In this document: in pieces, positions 1-6,421 of the stretch | Numbering within the stretch: position 1 is the stretch's first letter | Layout of the letters: every line of letters begins with the position of its first letter | Source of the DNA: DATEJJ01 sp039649115 | GTDB taxonomy: Bacteria > Actinomycetota > Actinomycetes > Mycobacteriales > Micromonosporaceae | DNA length: 28,746 bases | Direction: 5' to 3' | Assembly (NCBI GenBank): GCA_039649115.1 | Contig: JBBWZQ010000235.1 | Location: 1-28,746, forward strand | Position numbers and translations under genes: made by a program | Notes under the pieces: generated by a model | The model's input: the letters and a program-made list of their open reading frames with translations, nothing else | Told to the model about the DNA's origin: nothing | Databases searched by the model: none

Positions 1-40
1 CGCCCGCCTCGGTGCCGCCCCAAGGTGAGGAGTGAGCGCA

Positions 41-217
41 ATGCCGTTGTATGGAGCCCTCCCGGCCCTGATCGCCGTGGCGCTGTTGGGGTGGCTCGGA
101 GGCATGACGGCGTTCAAGCGGCCACGGTTTTGGTGTAGGCGCTGTGGTCGCGCGTTGAGCTGTCGCAGTTGTAGCCCCGTGCGCGCTCGCCGGAACTCTC
201 CGGTGCGTACGTCGTGA
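41..217 (+). CDS. Small membrane-anchored zinc-ribbon-like protein
   Basis: Predicted 58-residue protein of unknown function. Residues 5-24 form one hydrophobic segment. They are followed by a basic stretch and a Cys motif C32-x2-C35-x5-C41-x2-C44, which looks like a small zinc ribbon on the cytoplasmic side. I chose the ATG at 41 over the in-frame GTG at 32 because the purine-rich AAGGTGAGGAG lies just upstream at a usable distance for the ATG but overlaps the GTG. The stop codon overlaps the GTG start of the next gene (GTGA at 214-217), so the two are probably translationally coupled. It is the first of three coupled genes that share a ten-residue Cys motif. No function can be assigned. Being real rests on the coupling and the motif, because the length alone would not be convincing. 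Confidence 0.55.
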   Translation: MPLYGALPALIAVALLGWLGGMTAFKRPRFWCRRCGRALSCRSCSPVRARRNSPVRTS

Positions 218-450
218 CCGGAGCAGCGGGTACGACGTACCTGGCCGCCAATGGCCGCGAGCAGCTCGACCGGGCGCAGGCCGAGCTGCAGGAGCACGTG
301 CTTGTCAATGCAAGCGGCCTTTGTGCGGCATGCAGCGAGCGGCCTCCCTGCCGTCGGCGGGTGGCCCTGACCGACATCATTTTGAGTTATGGCAGCTTGC
401 CGCGGCGCCAGCCTGGGTTCACGCGATCTGCTTTCCGGCGAGTGGCATGA
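214..450 (+). CDS. Small Cys-motif protein, middle gene of a coupled cassette
   Basis: Predicted 78-residue soluble protein of unknown function. It has an amphipathic N-terminal part (about residues 12-30), then C37-x2-C40-x5-C46 followed by a basic run. The C-terminal part carries LPRRQPG (residues 62-68), a phrase I associate with short actinomycete proteins that follow the same CxxCgxxxPC motif. Its GTG start lies inside the stop of the preceding gene (GTGA) and its TGA stop overlaps the ATG of the next gene (ATGA at 447-450). Both junctions therefore suggest translational coupling and a fixed stoichiometry. Metal binding by the three Cys residues is inference. No enzymatic signature is visible. 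Confidence 0.6.
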   Translation: MTGAAGTTYLAANGREQLDRAQAELQEHVLVNASGLCAACSERPPCRRRVALTDIILSYGSLPRRQPGFTRSAFRRVA

Positions 451-866
451 CCGGACACCAGCCGCAACGTCCACAGTGGACGTGCTTACATGATGGCGAC
501 AAATGGCCCTGCGCGCCGGTACGGAAAATCTTGGTTGAGCACTACGGCGAGGATCACGAGGCGGCGGCCCGCCACATGCTGTATCTGATGGCCCTGGCAA
601 GGGGGAACGCGGCGGACAACCTGCGGATCGCGCCCGTCAAGCTGTATCGCCGGTTCGTGGCCTGGACGCTGCCGGAGGGCAGCGCCTGCCGGGTGTGCGG
701 CCGGCGCGGGCACGACGTGGTGCCAGGGTTACCGCCGAGTCTGGTTCCCTGCGACAAGCAGGCGATCCCGCCCATCAGGGAGCCAGAAGGTCGCCGAAGC
801 CGTTGCACAGCAGCAGAAGCAGCGTTGATCACCGCCTTGTCCACCGGAGACGATGAGGCGGGATAG
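447..866 (+). CDS. Conserved small actinomycete protein (WTC...WPCAP family)
   Basis: Predicted 139-residue protein. The N-terminus has the phrase WTC13...WPC22AP. In relatives I remember this reads WTCxxCGxxWPCAP, sometimes carried in databases under the doubtful name flavin reductase. Here the second Cys position is Asp16. A central helical part (residues 27-72) is followed by a second cluster C81-x2-C84, H89 and C102. The last 37 residues are low in features, and I cannot tell whether they are native or result from a frameshift. ATG at 447 is chosen because it overlaps the previous stop as ATGA. A longer frame beginning at 321 lies mostly inside the preceding gene and is less likely. It is probably co-expressed with the two genes upstream. 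Function unknown. Confidence 0.6.
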   Translation: MTGHQPQRPQWTCLHDGDKWPCAPVRKILVEHYGEDHEAAARHMLYLMALARGNAADNLRIAPVKLYRRFVAWTLPEGSACRVCGRRGHDVVPGLPPSLVPCDKQAIPPIREPEGRRSRCTAAEAALITALSTGDDEAG

Positions 867-937
867 TTGGGAGCGCAGGTGATCGGGTACGTGGGTACCG
901 GGCAGGCTGAGATCAATGGGGTTGATGGCTTGCGCGG

Positions 938-1555
938 TTACGGCTGGGTGGGCGGCGCCGTCAGTCCACGGTGGACGAAGCGGACCAGTTGGTCGCGGGC
1001 GGCGGTCTGCGACCGTTCGGGGCCGGCGATCGGGTCGAGGACGAGTTTGAGGATGAGCTCGGCGTGCAGTCGGGGGTGGATGTCGGCGGGGAAGTCGCCG
1101 GTGGTGATGCCGTCGGTGAGGATCGCGGTGAGCACCGCGCGGAGGTCGGCCACGGGTTCGTGCATCGCGGCGATCACCTGTGGTGGCAGCTTCCGGGACG
1201 GGCTCCGGTGCGTCCTGGGGGGCCGCTGGCGGCGTTGCCGGGTGGCCCACCGGTAGGTGGCCTCCAGGAAGCGGCGCAGCCGCTCGACCGGGTCGGGTGC
1301 GTCGACGAGGTGGCGGTCGAGCTGGACAAGAAAGAGCGCGACCTCGTGGGCGACCAGCGCGGCGAGGACCCGCTCGAGGTCCGGGAAGTGGTTGTAGAGC
1401 GTGGCCCGGGCGATGCCGGCCCGGTTGGCCAGCAGTGACATCGACACGTCGGTGGCGCCGCGTTCGGCGATGAGGTCGGCGGCGGTGGCGAGGATGTGTT
1501 CGCGGGTCCGCTGCTTGTGGATGGTGAGTGACTCGGTCCAGGTGTGCGGCGCCAT
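938..1555 (-). CDS. TetR/AcrR-family transcriptional regulator
   Basis: Predicted 205-residue DNA-binding repressor. Residues 14-60 match the TetR N-terminal three-helix domain. The run from ILATAADLIAERG to the helix-turn-helix ending in ATLYNHF (residues 51-57) is the family hallmark. The remaining C-terminal part is the variable ligand-binding and dimerisation domain. The ATG at 1555 begins six residues before the conserved helices. Its Shine-Dalgarno is weak (GGAAG). The gene is divergent from an FtsX-type ABC exporter with 131 bases between the start codons, and that gap holds inverted half-sites. The simplest reading is a local repressor of both itself and the exporter, relieved by an exported compound. 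The effector cannot be read from the sequence. Confidence 0.9.
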   Translation of the reverse strand: MAPHTWTESLTIHKQRTREHILATAADLIAERGATDVSMSLLANRAGIARATLYNHFPDLERVLAALVAHEVALFLVQLDRHLVDAPDPVERLRRFLEATYRWATRQRRQRPPRTHRSPSRKLPPQVIAAMHEPVADLRAVLTAILTDGITTGDFPADIHPRLHAELILKLVLDPIAGPERSQTAARDQLVRFVHRGLTAPPTQP

Positions 1556-1591
1556 CACGGCTTCCGGTGGTTGGTGGACACTTCCGAGTGA

Positions 1592-1634
1592 ACTGTACAT
1601 CTGTCTTGTATCTCGACAGCTGTCCAGCGACAGT
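1592..1634. promoter_or_regulatory. Candidate TetR operator/promoter region between divergent genes
   Basis: The divergent gap contains an inverted repeat TACATCTGTCTTGTA (1596-1610) and four alternating half-sites: CTGTC 1601-1605, GACAG 1615-1619, CTGTC 1620-1624 and GACAG 1629-1633. The middle pair forms the perfect palindrome GACAGCTGTC (1615-1624). On the minus strand TACAGT (1597-1592) could be the -10 of the regulator gene. On the plus strand TTGTAT (1606-1611) and GACAGT (1629-1634) are separated by 17 bases and could serve the exporter. Which repeat is bound is not decidable by eye. Confidence 0.5.
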
Positions 1635-1686
1635 AGGCGGCGGAGTCGACGCGAGCAAGAGTCTTCCCTTCGACCGAGGAGCCGGG

Positions 1687-2790
1687 ATGTACCTCGCCTT
1701 TGCCGAGTTGCGGCGCGGCCGGCTGCGTTTCGGGCTGCTGGCCGCCGCGGTCGCGTTGCTGGTGTTCCTGGCTCTGTTTCTGGCCACGCTCGGGCAGACC
1801 CTGGTGGATTTCGAAACCGGTGCACTGGCCACCAACAGCGCCGACGTGTTCGTGTTCGACGCGGCCGCGCACGGCAACCTCCGGGCCAGCCGGCTCGCCC
1901 CGGATCTGGTGGGCAGCGTCGCGTCGGTGCCCGGCGTCGGGGCGTCGGCGGGTGTCGGGCAGGCGGACGTGAGCGCCGATGCCGGCGACGGTCCGCGGCC
2001 GCTGGTCCTGTTCGGGGTGCAACCGGGCCAACCTGGGACGCCCGGGCGGCTGGTGGCCGGGCGCTGGCCCGGTGCCGGCGAGGCAGTGGTGGACCGGGCC
2101 GACACCGCGAGCGGCTTCACCCTCGACACGGTGATGACGGTGCGCCCGGGGGCGGCCCGGCTGCGCGTCGTCGGCTATGTGTCGGGTGCCCGGTTGGGCG
2201 CCGGACCGACCGCGTACACGACCGTGGAGCAGTGGCGGCAGGTGCTGCGCGCGGGCAACCCGGACGCGACGTCGATCCCGCTCAATCTGGTCGCCGTACG
2301 CGCCGGTCCGGGGGTCTCCGCCACCGTGCTCGCCGCCCGGATCGGGGCGGCGGTGCCCGGTGTGGCCGCGGTGGACCGGGCCGCTGCCGCGGCGGCGGTA
2401 CCGGGTGTGGCGCTGATCGGGCAGACATTCGCCCTGCTGGTCGGGATCACCTTCGTGGTCGCCGTGGTGGTGGTGGGGTTCTTCTTCCTCATCGTCACGG
2501 TGCAGAAGCGGCGGGTCTTCCTGGCGCTGCGCGCGCTCGGCGCGTCCACCGCGCTGCTGGCCCGGTCGCTGCTGGTCCAGGTCGCCGTGCTGGTCACCAT
2601 CGGTGTGGCGGTCGCCGGCGGGGTGCTGGCCGGCGCGGCGGCGACGATGCCGCCGACGTTCCCGATCGCGGTCGACCCGGTGTTGGTCGGCGAGGTGCTC
2701 GCCGCGATGCTGGCCGGCTCGCTCGCGGCAAGTCTGTTGTCGGTGCGCAGGATCGCCGCGCTCGATCCCGCCGCCGGTCAGCACCATTGA
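1687..2790 (+). CDS. ABC transporter permease, FtsX/MacB-like (first subunit)
   Basis: Predicted 367-residue inner-membrane permease. An N-terminal membrane segment (about residues 15-37) is followed by a large extracytoplasmic domain (about 40-235). Three C-terminal membrane segments follow (roughly 242-270, 295-325 and 330-350). This is the one-plus-three layout of the FtsX/MacB/LolC/DevC permeases, which move lipids, peptides or drugs outward by mechanotransmission rather than through a conventional channel. The ATG at 1687 is preceded by GAGGAG at 1676-1681 with a 5-base spacer, which rules out the longer upstream frame. It is followed after 14 bases by a second, homologous permease and then by the ATPase, so the pair probably forms a heterodimer. 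Control by the divergent TetR gene is likely. Confidence 0.88.
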   Translation: MYLAFAELRRGRLRFGLLAAAVALLVFLALFLATLGQTLVDFETGALATNSADVFVFDAAAHGNLRASRLAPDLVGSVASVPGVGASAGVGQADVSADAGDGPRPLVLFGVQPGQPGTPGRLVAGRWPGAGEAVVDRADTASGFTLDTVMTVRPGAARLRVVGYVSGARLGAGPTAYTTVEQWRQVLRAGNPDATSIPLNLVAVRAGPGVSATVLAARIGAAVPGVAAVDRAAAAAAVPGVALIGQTFALLVGITFVVAVVVVGFFFLIVTVQKRRVFLALRALGASTALLARSLLVQVAVLVTIGVAVAGGVLAGAAATMPPTFPIAVDPVLVGEVLAAMLAGSLAASLLSVRRIAALDPAAGQHH

Positions 2791-2804
2791 GGTCAGGAGG
2801 ACCG

Positions 2805-3926
2805 ATGACGCTCGCGCTCGCCGAGATCCGCCGGCATCCGGGGCGGTTCGCCGCGGTCACCGGAGCACTCGCGCTGATCATGTTCCTGGTACTCGTCCTG
2901 GCCGGACTGTCCGACGGCCTGTGGTACGGCGCCACCGGCGCGATCCGCCACACCGACGCCGACCTGGAAGTGTTCTCCGTGGACAGCCTGCACGTGCTGA
3001 CCCGCTCCAACCTGGCGGGATCCGACGCCGACCGGGTCCGTGCCGTGGCCGGGGTGGCCGACGTCGGCGCGATCGGGGTGCTGCTCGCCCCGGCCAGTGT
3101 GGGCGGCGCGGTACGGGACAGCGCGCTCGTGGGTTACGCGCCCGGCCGACCCGGGAGCCCACCCACCATTGTGGATGGACGACTGCCGTCGCCGGGCGAG
3201 CCCGGGGTGGCCGCCGCCGACGCCACCCAGCGAGGCCGCCTCCGGCTCGGTGACACCGTCACCGTCGAAGGCGCCAGCCAGCCGCTGCGAATCGTCGGGT
3301 TCGTCGACGACGCCCGCTTCCAACTCCTACCGACCCTGTGGACCACAGTGGACAGTTGGCGGACCATCCGTGACCAGGTGCGGCCGGAACGGCGCAGCCG
3401 CGAGGCCACGGTGCAGGCGCTGCCGGTCCGGCTGGCACCCGGCGCCGATCCGGCACAGGTGGCCCGTGCCATCGACGCCACCCTGGGGTCCACCACGACC
3501 GTGCCGCGAGACCAGGCGGTCCTGGCCATCCCGGGCGCGGCGCAGATGCGGGCCACGTTCGCCCAGATCATCGTCACGACCTTCCTGGTGGCCGCTCTGG
3601 TGGTCGCGTTGTTCTTCGCTCTGCTGACGGTCGAGAAACGGACCCTGCTCGCGATGCTCAAGGCGTTGGGTGCGGCCAACCGGCGGCTCGCCGGCGGGTT
3701 GCTGGCTCAGGCGTTGCTCGCGTCGGCGGCCGGGCTGGTCCTCGGCGGGCTGCTCGCGGTGGCCCTGGCGGCGCTGCTGCCGGCCACGTTTCCGGTCTTG
3801 CTCCGCGCACCGACGGCGGTGGTGCTGATTGTCGCGGCCCTGCTGACCGCCGCCACCGGTGTCGCGTTGTCGCTGCGGCGGGTCACCCGCATCGACCCCG
3901 CTCTGGCTCTGGGAGGCATCCAGTGA
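2805..3926 (+). CDS. ABC transporter permease, FtsX/MacB-like (second subunit)
   Basis: Predicted 373-residue permease with the same one-plus-three membrane layout as its upstream neighbour. A first segment lies at about residues 15-38, an extracytoplasmic domain at about 40-245, and three C-terminal segments in the last 120 residues. The phrase TVEKRTLLAMLKALGA, just after the second membrane segment, corresponds to the TVQKRRVFLALRALGA phrase of the first permease. The two genes are therefore paralogues from a tandem duplication that has since diverged. AGGAGG at 2795-2800 precedes the ATG by 4 bases. The TGA overlaps the GTG of the ATPase gene (GTGA), which supports a single complex. The exported substrate is unknown. 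Confidence 0.88.
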   Translation: MTLALAEIRRHPGRFAAVTGALALIMFLVLVLAGLSDGLWYGATGAIRHTDADLEVFSVDSLHVLTRSNLAGSDADRVRAVAGVADVGAIGVLLAPASVGGAVRDSALVGYAPGRPGSPPTIVDGRLPSPGEPGVAAADATQRGRLRLGDTVTVEGASQPLRIVGFVDDARFQLLPTLWTTVDSWRTIRDQVRPERRSREATVQALPVRLAPGADPAQVARAIDATLGSTTTVPRDQAVLAIPGAAQMRATFAQIIVTTFLVAALVVALFFALLTVEKRTLLAMLKALGAANRRLAGGLLAQALLASAAGLVLGGLLAVALAALLPATFPVLLRAPTAVVLIVAALLTAATGVALSLRRVTRIDPALALGGIQ

Positions 3927-4630
3927 CAAGCACCATGACCGCTACCGCCGTTGCGGTCCAACGCGTCGGCAAGGTGTACGGCACGGGTCACACCGCCGTC
4001 GCGGCGCTGACCGACGCCACCTTCACCGTCGCCGAGGGGGAGTTCGTCGCCCTGGTCGGCCCGTCCGGGTCGGGCAAGACCACCCTGTTGTCGGTCATCG
4101 GCGCGCTGCTGCGACCCACCGACGGACGCGTCCACGTCGGTGCCGTCGACGTCACCGCCCTGTCCCGCCGCGAGCAGACCGCGTTCCGGGCACTGCGGAT
4201 CGGGTTCGTGTTCCAGTCATTCAACCTGGTCCCGTTCCTGACCGCGCGAGAGAACCTCACCCTGATGGCCGCGTTCGCCGGCCGGAGCCGCCGGGACGCC
4301 GGGCGGCGAGCCGACGAGCTCCTCGACGAACTGGGCCTCGCCGAGCGGCGCCATCACCTGCCCGAGCAGCTGTCCGGCGGCGAACGCCAGCGCATCGCGA
4401 TCGGCCGGGCCATGTTCAACGACCCGCCGCTGATCCTGGTCGACGAACCAACCGCCAACCTCGACACCGACCGCGGACGGCAGGTGGTGCAGTTGCTGGC
4501 CCGCGAGATCAAACAGCGCGGCAAGGCCGGCATCATGGTCACCCACGATGTGCGGATGCTCGCGCACACCGACCGCACCCTGCACCTGCTCGACGGTCGC
4601 CTCACCGACCGGGCGCCGGAGGCGGGATGA
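3923..4630 (+). CDS. ABC transporter ATP-binding protein, MacB/LolD type
   Basis: Predicted 235-residue cytoplasmic ATPase that drives the two FtsX-like permeases encoded immediately upstream. All nucleotide-binding motifs are intact: Walker A GPSGSGKT (residues 46-53), Q-loop in FVFQSFNLVPFLTARENL (from about 95), ABC signature LSGGERQR (150-157), Walker B LILVDEP (170-176) and the switch His208 in MVTHD. The FQSFNLVP...ENL wording is characteristic of the MacB/LolD subgroup of export ATPases. The length is normal for a stand-alone subunit. The GTG start lies in the stop of the preceding permease gene. After it come 81 bases without a gene before the histidine kinase, so it is the last gene of the exporter operon. 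Confidence 0.93.
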   Translation: MTSTMTATAVAVQRVGKVYGTGHTAVAALTDATFTVAEGEFVALVGPSGSGKTTLLSVIGALLRPTDGRVHVGAVDVTALSRREQTAFRALRIGFVFQSFNLVPFLTARENLTLMAAFAGRSRRDAGRRADELLDELGLAERRHHLPEQLSGGERQRIAIGRAMFNDPPLILVDEPTANLDTDRGRQVVQLLAREIKQRGKAGIMVTHDVRMLAHTDRTLHLLDGRLTDRAPEAG

Positions 4631-4698
4631 GCCAGCGGGGTGGGATGCCGTGGCGCGGCTGTTTCAGGGTTTGACGTCCGCGACCGCGGCCCGGCGGC

Positions 4699-4704
4699 TA
4701 CGAT
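4699..4704 (+). promoter_or_regulatory. Candidate -10 element for the histidine kinase gene
   Basis: TACGAT ends 7 bases before the GTG start at 4712, so transcription would begin at or one base from the start codon. No Shine-Dalgarno sequence is visible before this GTG. This is the pattern expected for a leaderless transcript, which is common in actinomycetes. No good -35 box at 17-18 bases is apparent; a TTGACG at 4671-4676 is 22 bases away. Confidence 0.4.
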
Positions 4705-4711
4705 CTTGTAG

Positions 4712-6421
4712 GTGGCCGTTTCGCCGGACTCCGTGGCGGTAGATCCGCCCGCCGCGGATTTCCGGCTGTTGTTCGAGGCGGCGCCGGCACTGTTCCTGGT
4801 GCTGGACCCGCAGCTGCGCATCGTGGCGGCCAGCGACGCCTACCTGGCGGCCACCATGACCACCCGCGAGGACGTCACGGGCCGGGGCATCTTCGACGTG
4901 TTCCCCGACAACCCGGACGAGGCGGAGGCCACCGGCGTCAGCAACCTGCGCGGCTCATTGCACCGGGTACGCGACCGCCTGGAAGTCGACACCATGGCGG
5001 TGCAGAAGTACGACGTGCAGCGCCCGGCCGAACAGGGCGGCGGCTTCGAGGAGCGGTACTGGAGTCCGCGCAACAGTCCCGTGCTGGGGGTGGGTGGGCG
5101 GCTGGCGTACATCATCCACCGGGTGGAGGACGTCACCGAGTTCGTCCGGTCGCAGCAGGAGGGCAGCGAGGCTCAGCAGCAGACGGCGGTCCTGCGGCGG
5201 CGCACGGACCGGATGCAGGCCGAGATCCTGCGCGGCTCCGAGGAACTGCGGCAGGCCAACGTGGCGTTGCGCGCGGCGGACCAGGCCAAGAACGAGTTCC
5301 TGTCCCGGGCCAGCCATGAACTGCGCACTCCGCTGAATGCCATCCTGGGCTTCAGCGACCTGCTCAGCATCGCCCCGCTGGAGGGCGAGTACCACGACTG
5401 GGTCACCCTCATCCTCAAGGCCGGACGGCACCTGCTCGCCCTGCTCAACGACGTGCTGGACATCTCCCGCATCGACGGCGGGCACCTGTCCATGTCGGTG
5501 GAGCCGGTCGCGCTGGCACCGCTGCTCGCCGACGCGCTGGACCTGGTCCGCCCGCTCGCCCAGACCCACGGCGTGTGGCTGAGCGCGCCACCCCCGCAGG
5601 CCGAGGAGCTGTACGTGGCCGCCGACCGGCAACGGCTGCGGCAGGTGCTGCTCAACCTGCTGTCCAACGCGGTCAAGTACAACCACCCCACCGGCACCGT
5701 CGCCGTGACCGTCAATGACGAGCCTCCTGACCGGATACGCATCGGCGTCACCGACACCGGGCGGGGCATCCCCGCCGCGGCCATGGCCCGACTGTTCACC
5801 CCGTTCGAACGGCTGGACGCGGCGCAGACCGGCGTGGAAGGCACCGGGCTGGGCCTGGCCCTGTCCCGCCACCTCATGCAGGACATGAACGGCGACCTGG
5901 ACGTGACCAGCACCCCCGGCGAGGGAAGCACCTTCTCCATCGACCTGCCCACCGCGCAGCCACCCGGCGCCGACCAGCCCACCGACCGGCCCGACCAGGT
6001 ACACCGCCGCGCCTACGCCGGCCCCAGACGGATCCTCTACGTCGAGGACATGGTGGAGAACGTCCGACTCGTCGAGCAGATCCTCACCCACCGCCCCTCG
6101 ATCACCCTCATCCCCGCGATGCTCGCGGGCATCGCCCTGGATCTGGCCCGCGAGCACCACCCCGACCTGATCCTGCTCGACCTGCACCTGCCCGACATGC
6201 CCGGTGAGGAAGTCCTCCGGCTGCTGCGCGCCGACCCCGCCCTCCGCGACATCCCGATACTCATCCTCAGCGCGGACGCCACCCAGCACCAGGTCAACCA
6301 GCTCCAGGTTGCCGGAACGGCCGGCTACCTCACCAAACCGATCGCGGTCCGCGAGCTGCTGCAGGCCCTCGACGACATCCTCGACCAGCACCTGCCAACC
6401 GTCCCGTCAACCGACTCCTGA
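4712..6421 (+). CDS. Hybrid sensor histidine kinase (PAS - HisKA - HATPase - REC)
   Basis: Predicted 569-residue soluble kinase with no membrane segment, hence a cytoplasmic sensor. An N-terminal PAS-like domain spans about residues 15-145 and is followed by a coiled coil (145-190). The dimerisation/phosphoacceptor domain has SHELRTP with His202. The catalytic domain shows the N box LLNLLSNAVKYN, G1 DTGRGIP and G2 GTGLGLALS (about 313-387). A C-terminal receiver domain (440-558) has acidic residues E445/D446, phosphoacceptor Asp490 in LILLDLHLP and Lys542 in TKP. No separate response regulator is encoded next to it, so the phosphoryl group probably goes through the internal receiver to an unlinked phosphotransfer protein. 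The ligand sensed is unknown. Its 3' end overlaps the convergent ligase gene by 15 bases. Confidence 0.93.
   Translation: MAVSPDSVAVDPPAADFRLLFEAAPALFLVLDPQLRIVAASDAYLAATMTTREDVTGRGIFDVFPDNPDEAEATGVSNLRGSLHRVRDRLEVDTMAVQKYDVQRPAEQGGGFEERYWSPRNSPVLGVGGRLAYIIHRVEDVTEFVRSQQEGSEAQQQTAVLRRRTDRMQAEILRGSEELRQANVALRAADQAKNEFLSRASHELRTPLNAILGFSDLLSIAPLEGEYHDWVTLILKAGRHLLALLNDVLDISRIDGGHLSMSVEPVALAPLLADALDLVRPLAQTHGVWLSAPPPQAEELYVAADRQRLRQVLLNLLSNAVKYNHPTGTVAVTVNDEPPDRIRIGVTDTGRGIPAAAMARLFTPFERLDAAQTGVEGTGLGLALSRHLMQDMNGDLDVTSTPGEGSTFSIDLPTAQPPGADQPTDRPDQVHRRAYAGPRRILYVEDMVENVRLVEQILTHRPSITLIPAMLAGIALDLAREHHPDLILLDLHLPDMPGEEVLRLLRADPALRDIPILILSADATQHQVNQLQVAGTAGYLTKPIAVRELLQALDDILDQHLPTVPSTDS

Noticed and set aside
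867..937. Possible small RNA or terminator between the Cys cassette and the TetR gene
   Set aside because: No convincing stem with a U-run or promoter was found; I see nothing definite there.
1401..2804. A plus-strand open frame running from 1401 into the second permease gene
   Set aside because: It is antisense to the TetR gene and out of frame with the first permease; its sequence there is Arg/Gly-rich shadow translation. The real start is the ATG at 2805 with AGGAGG upstream.
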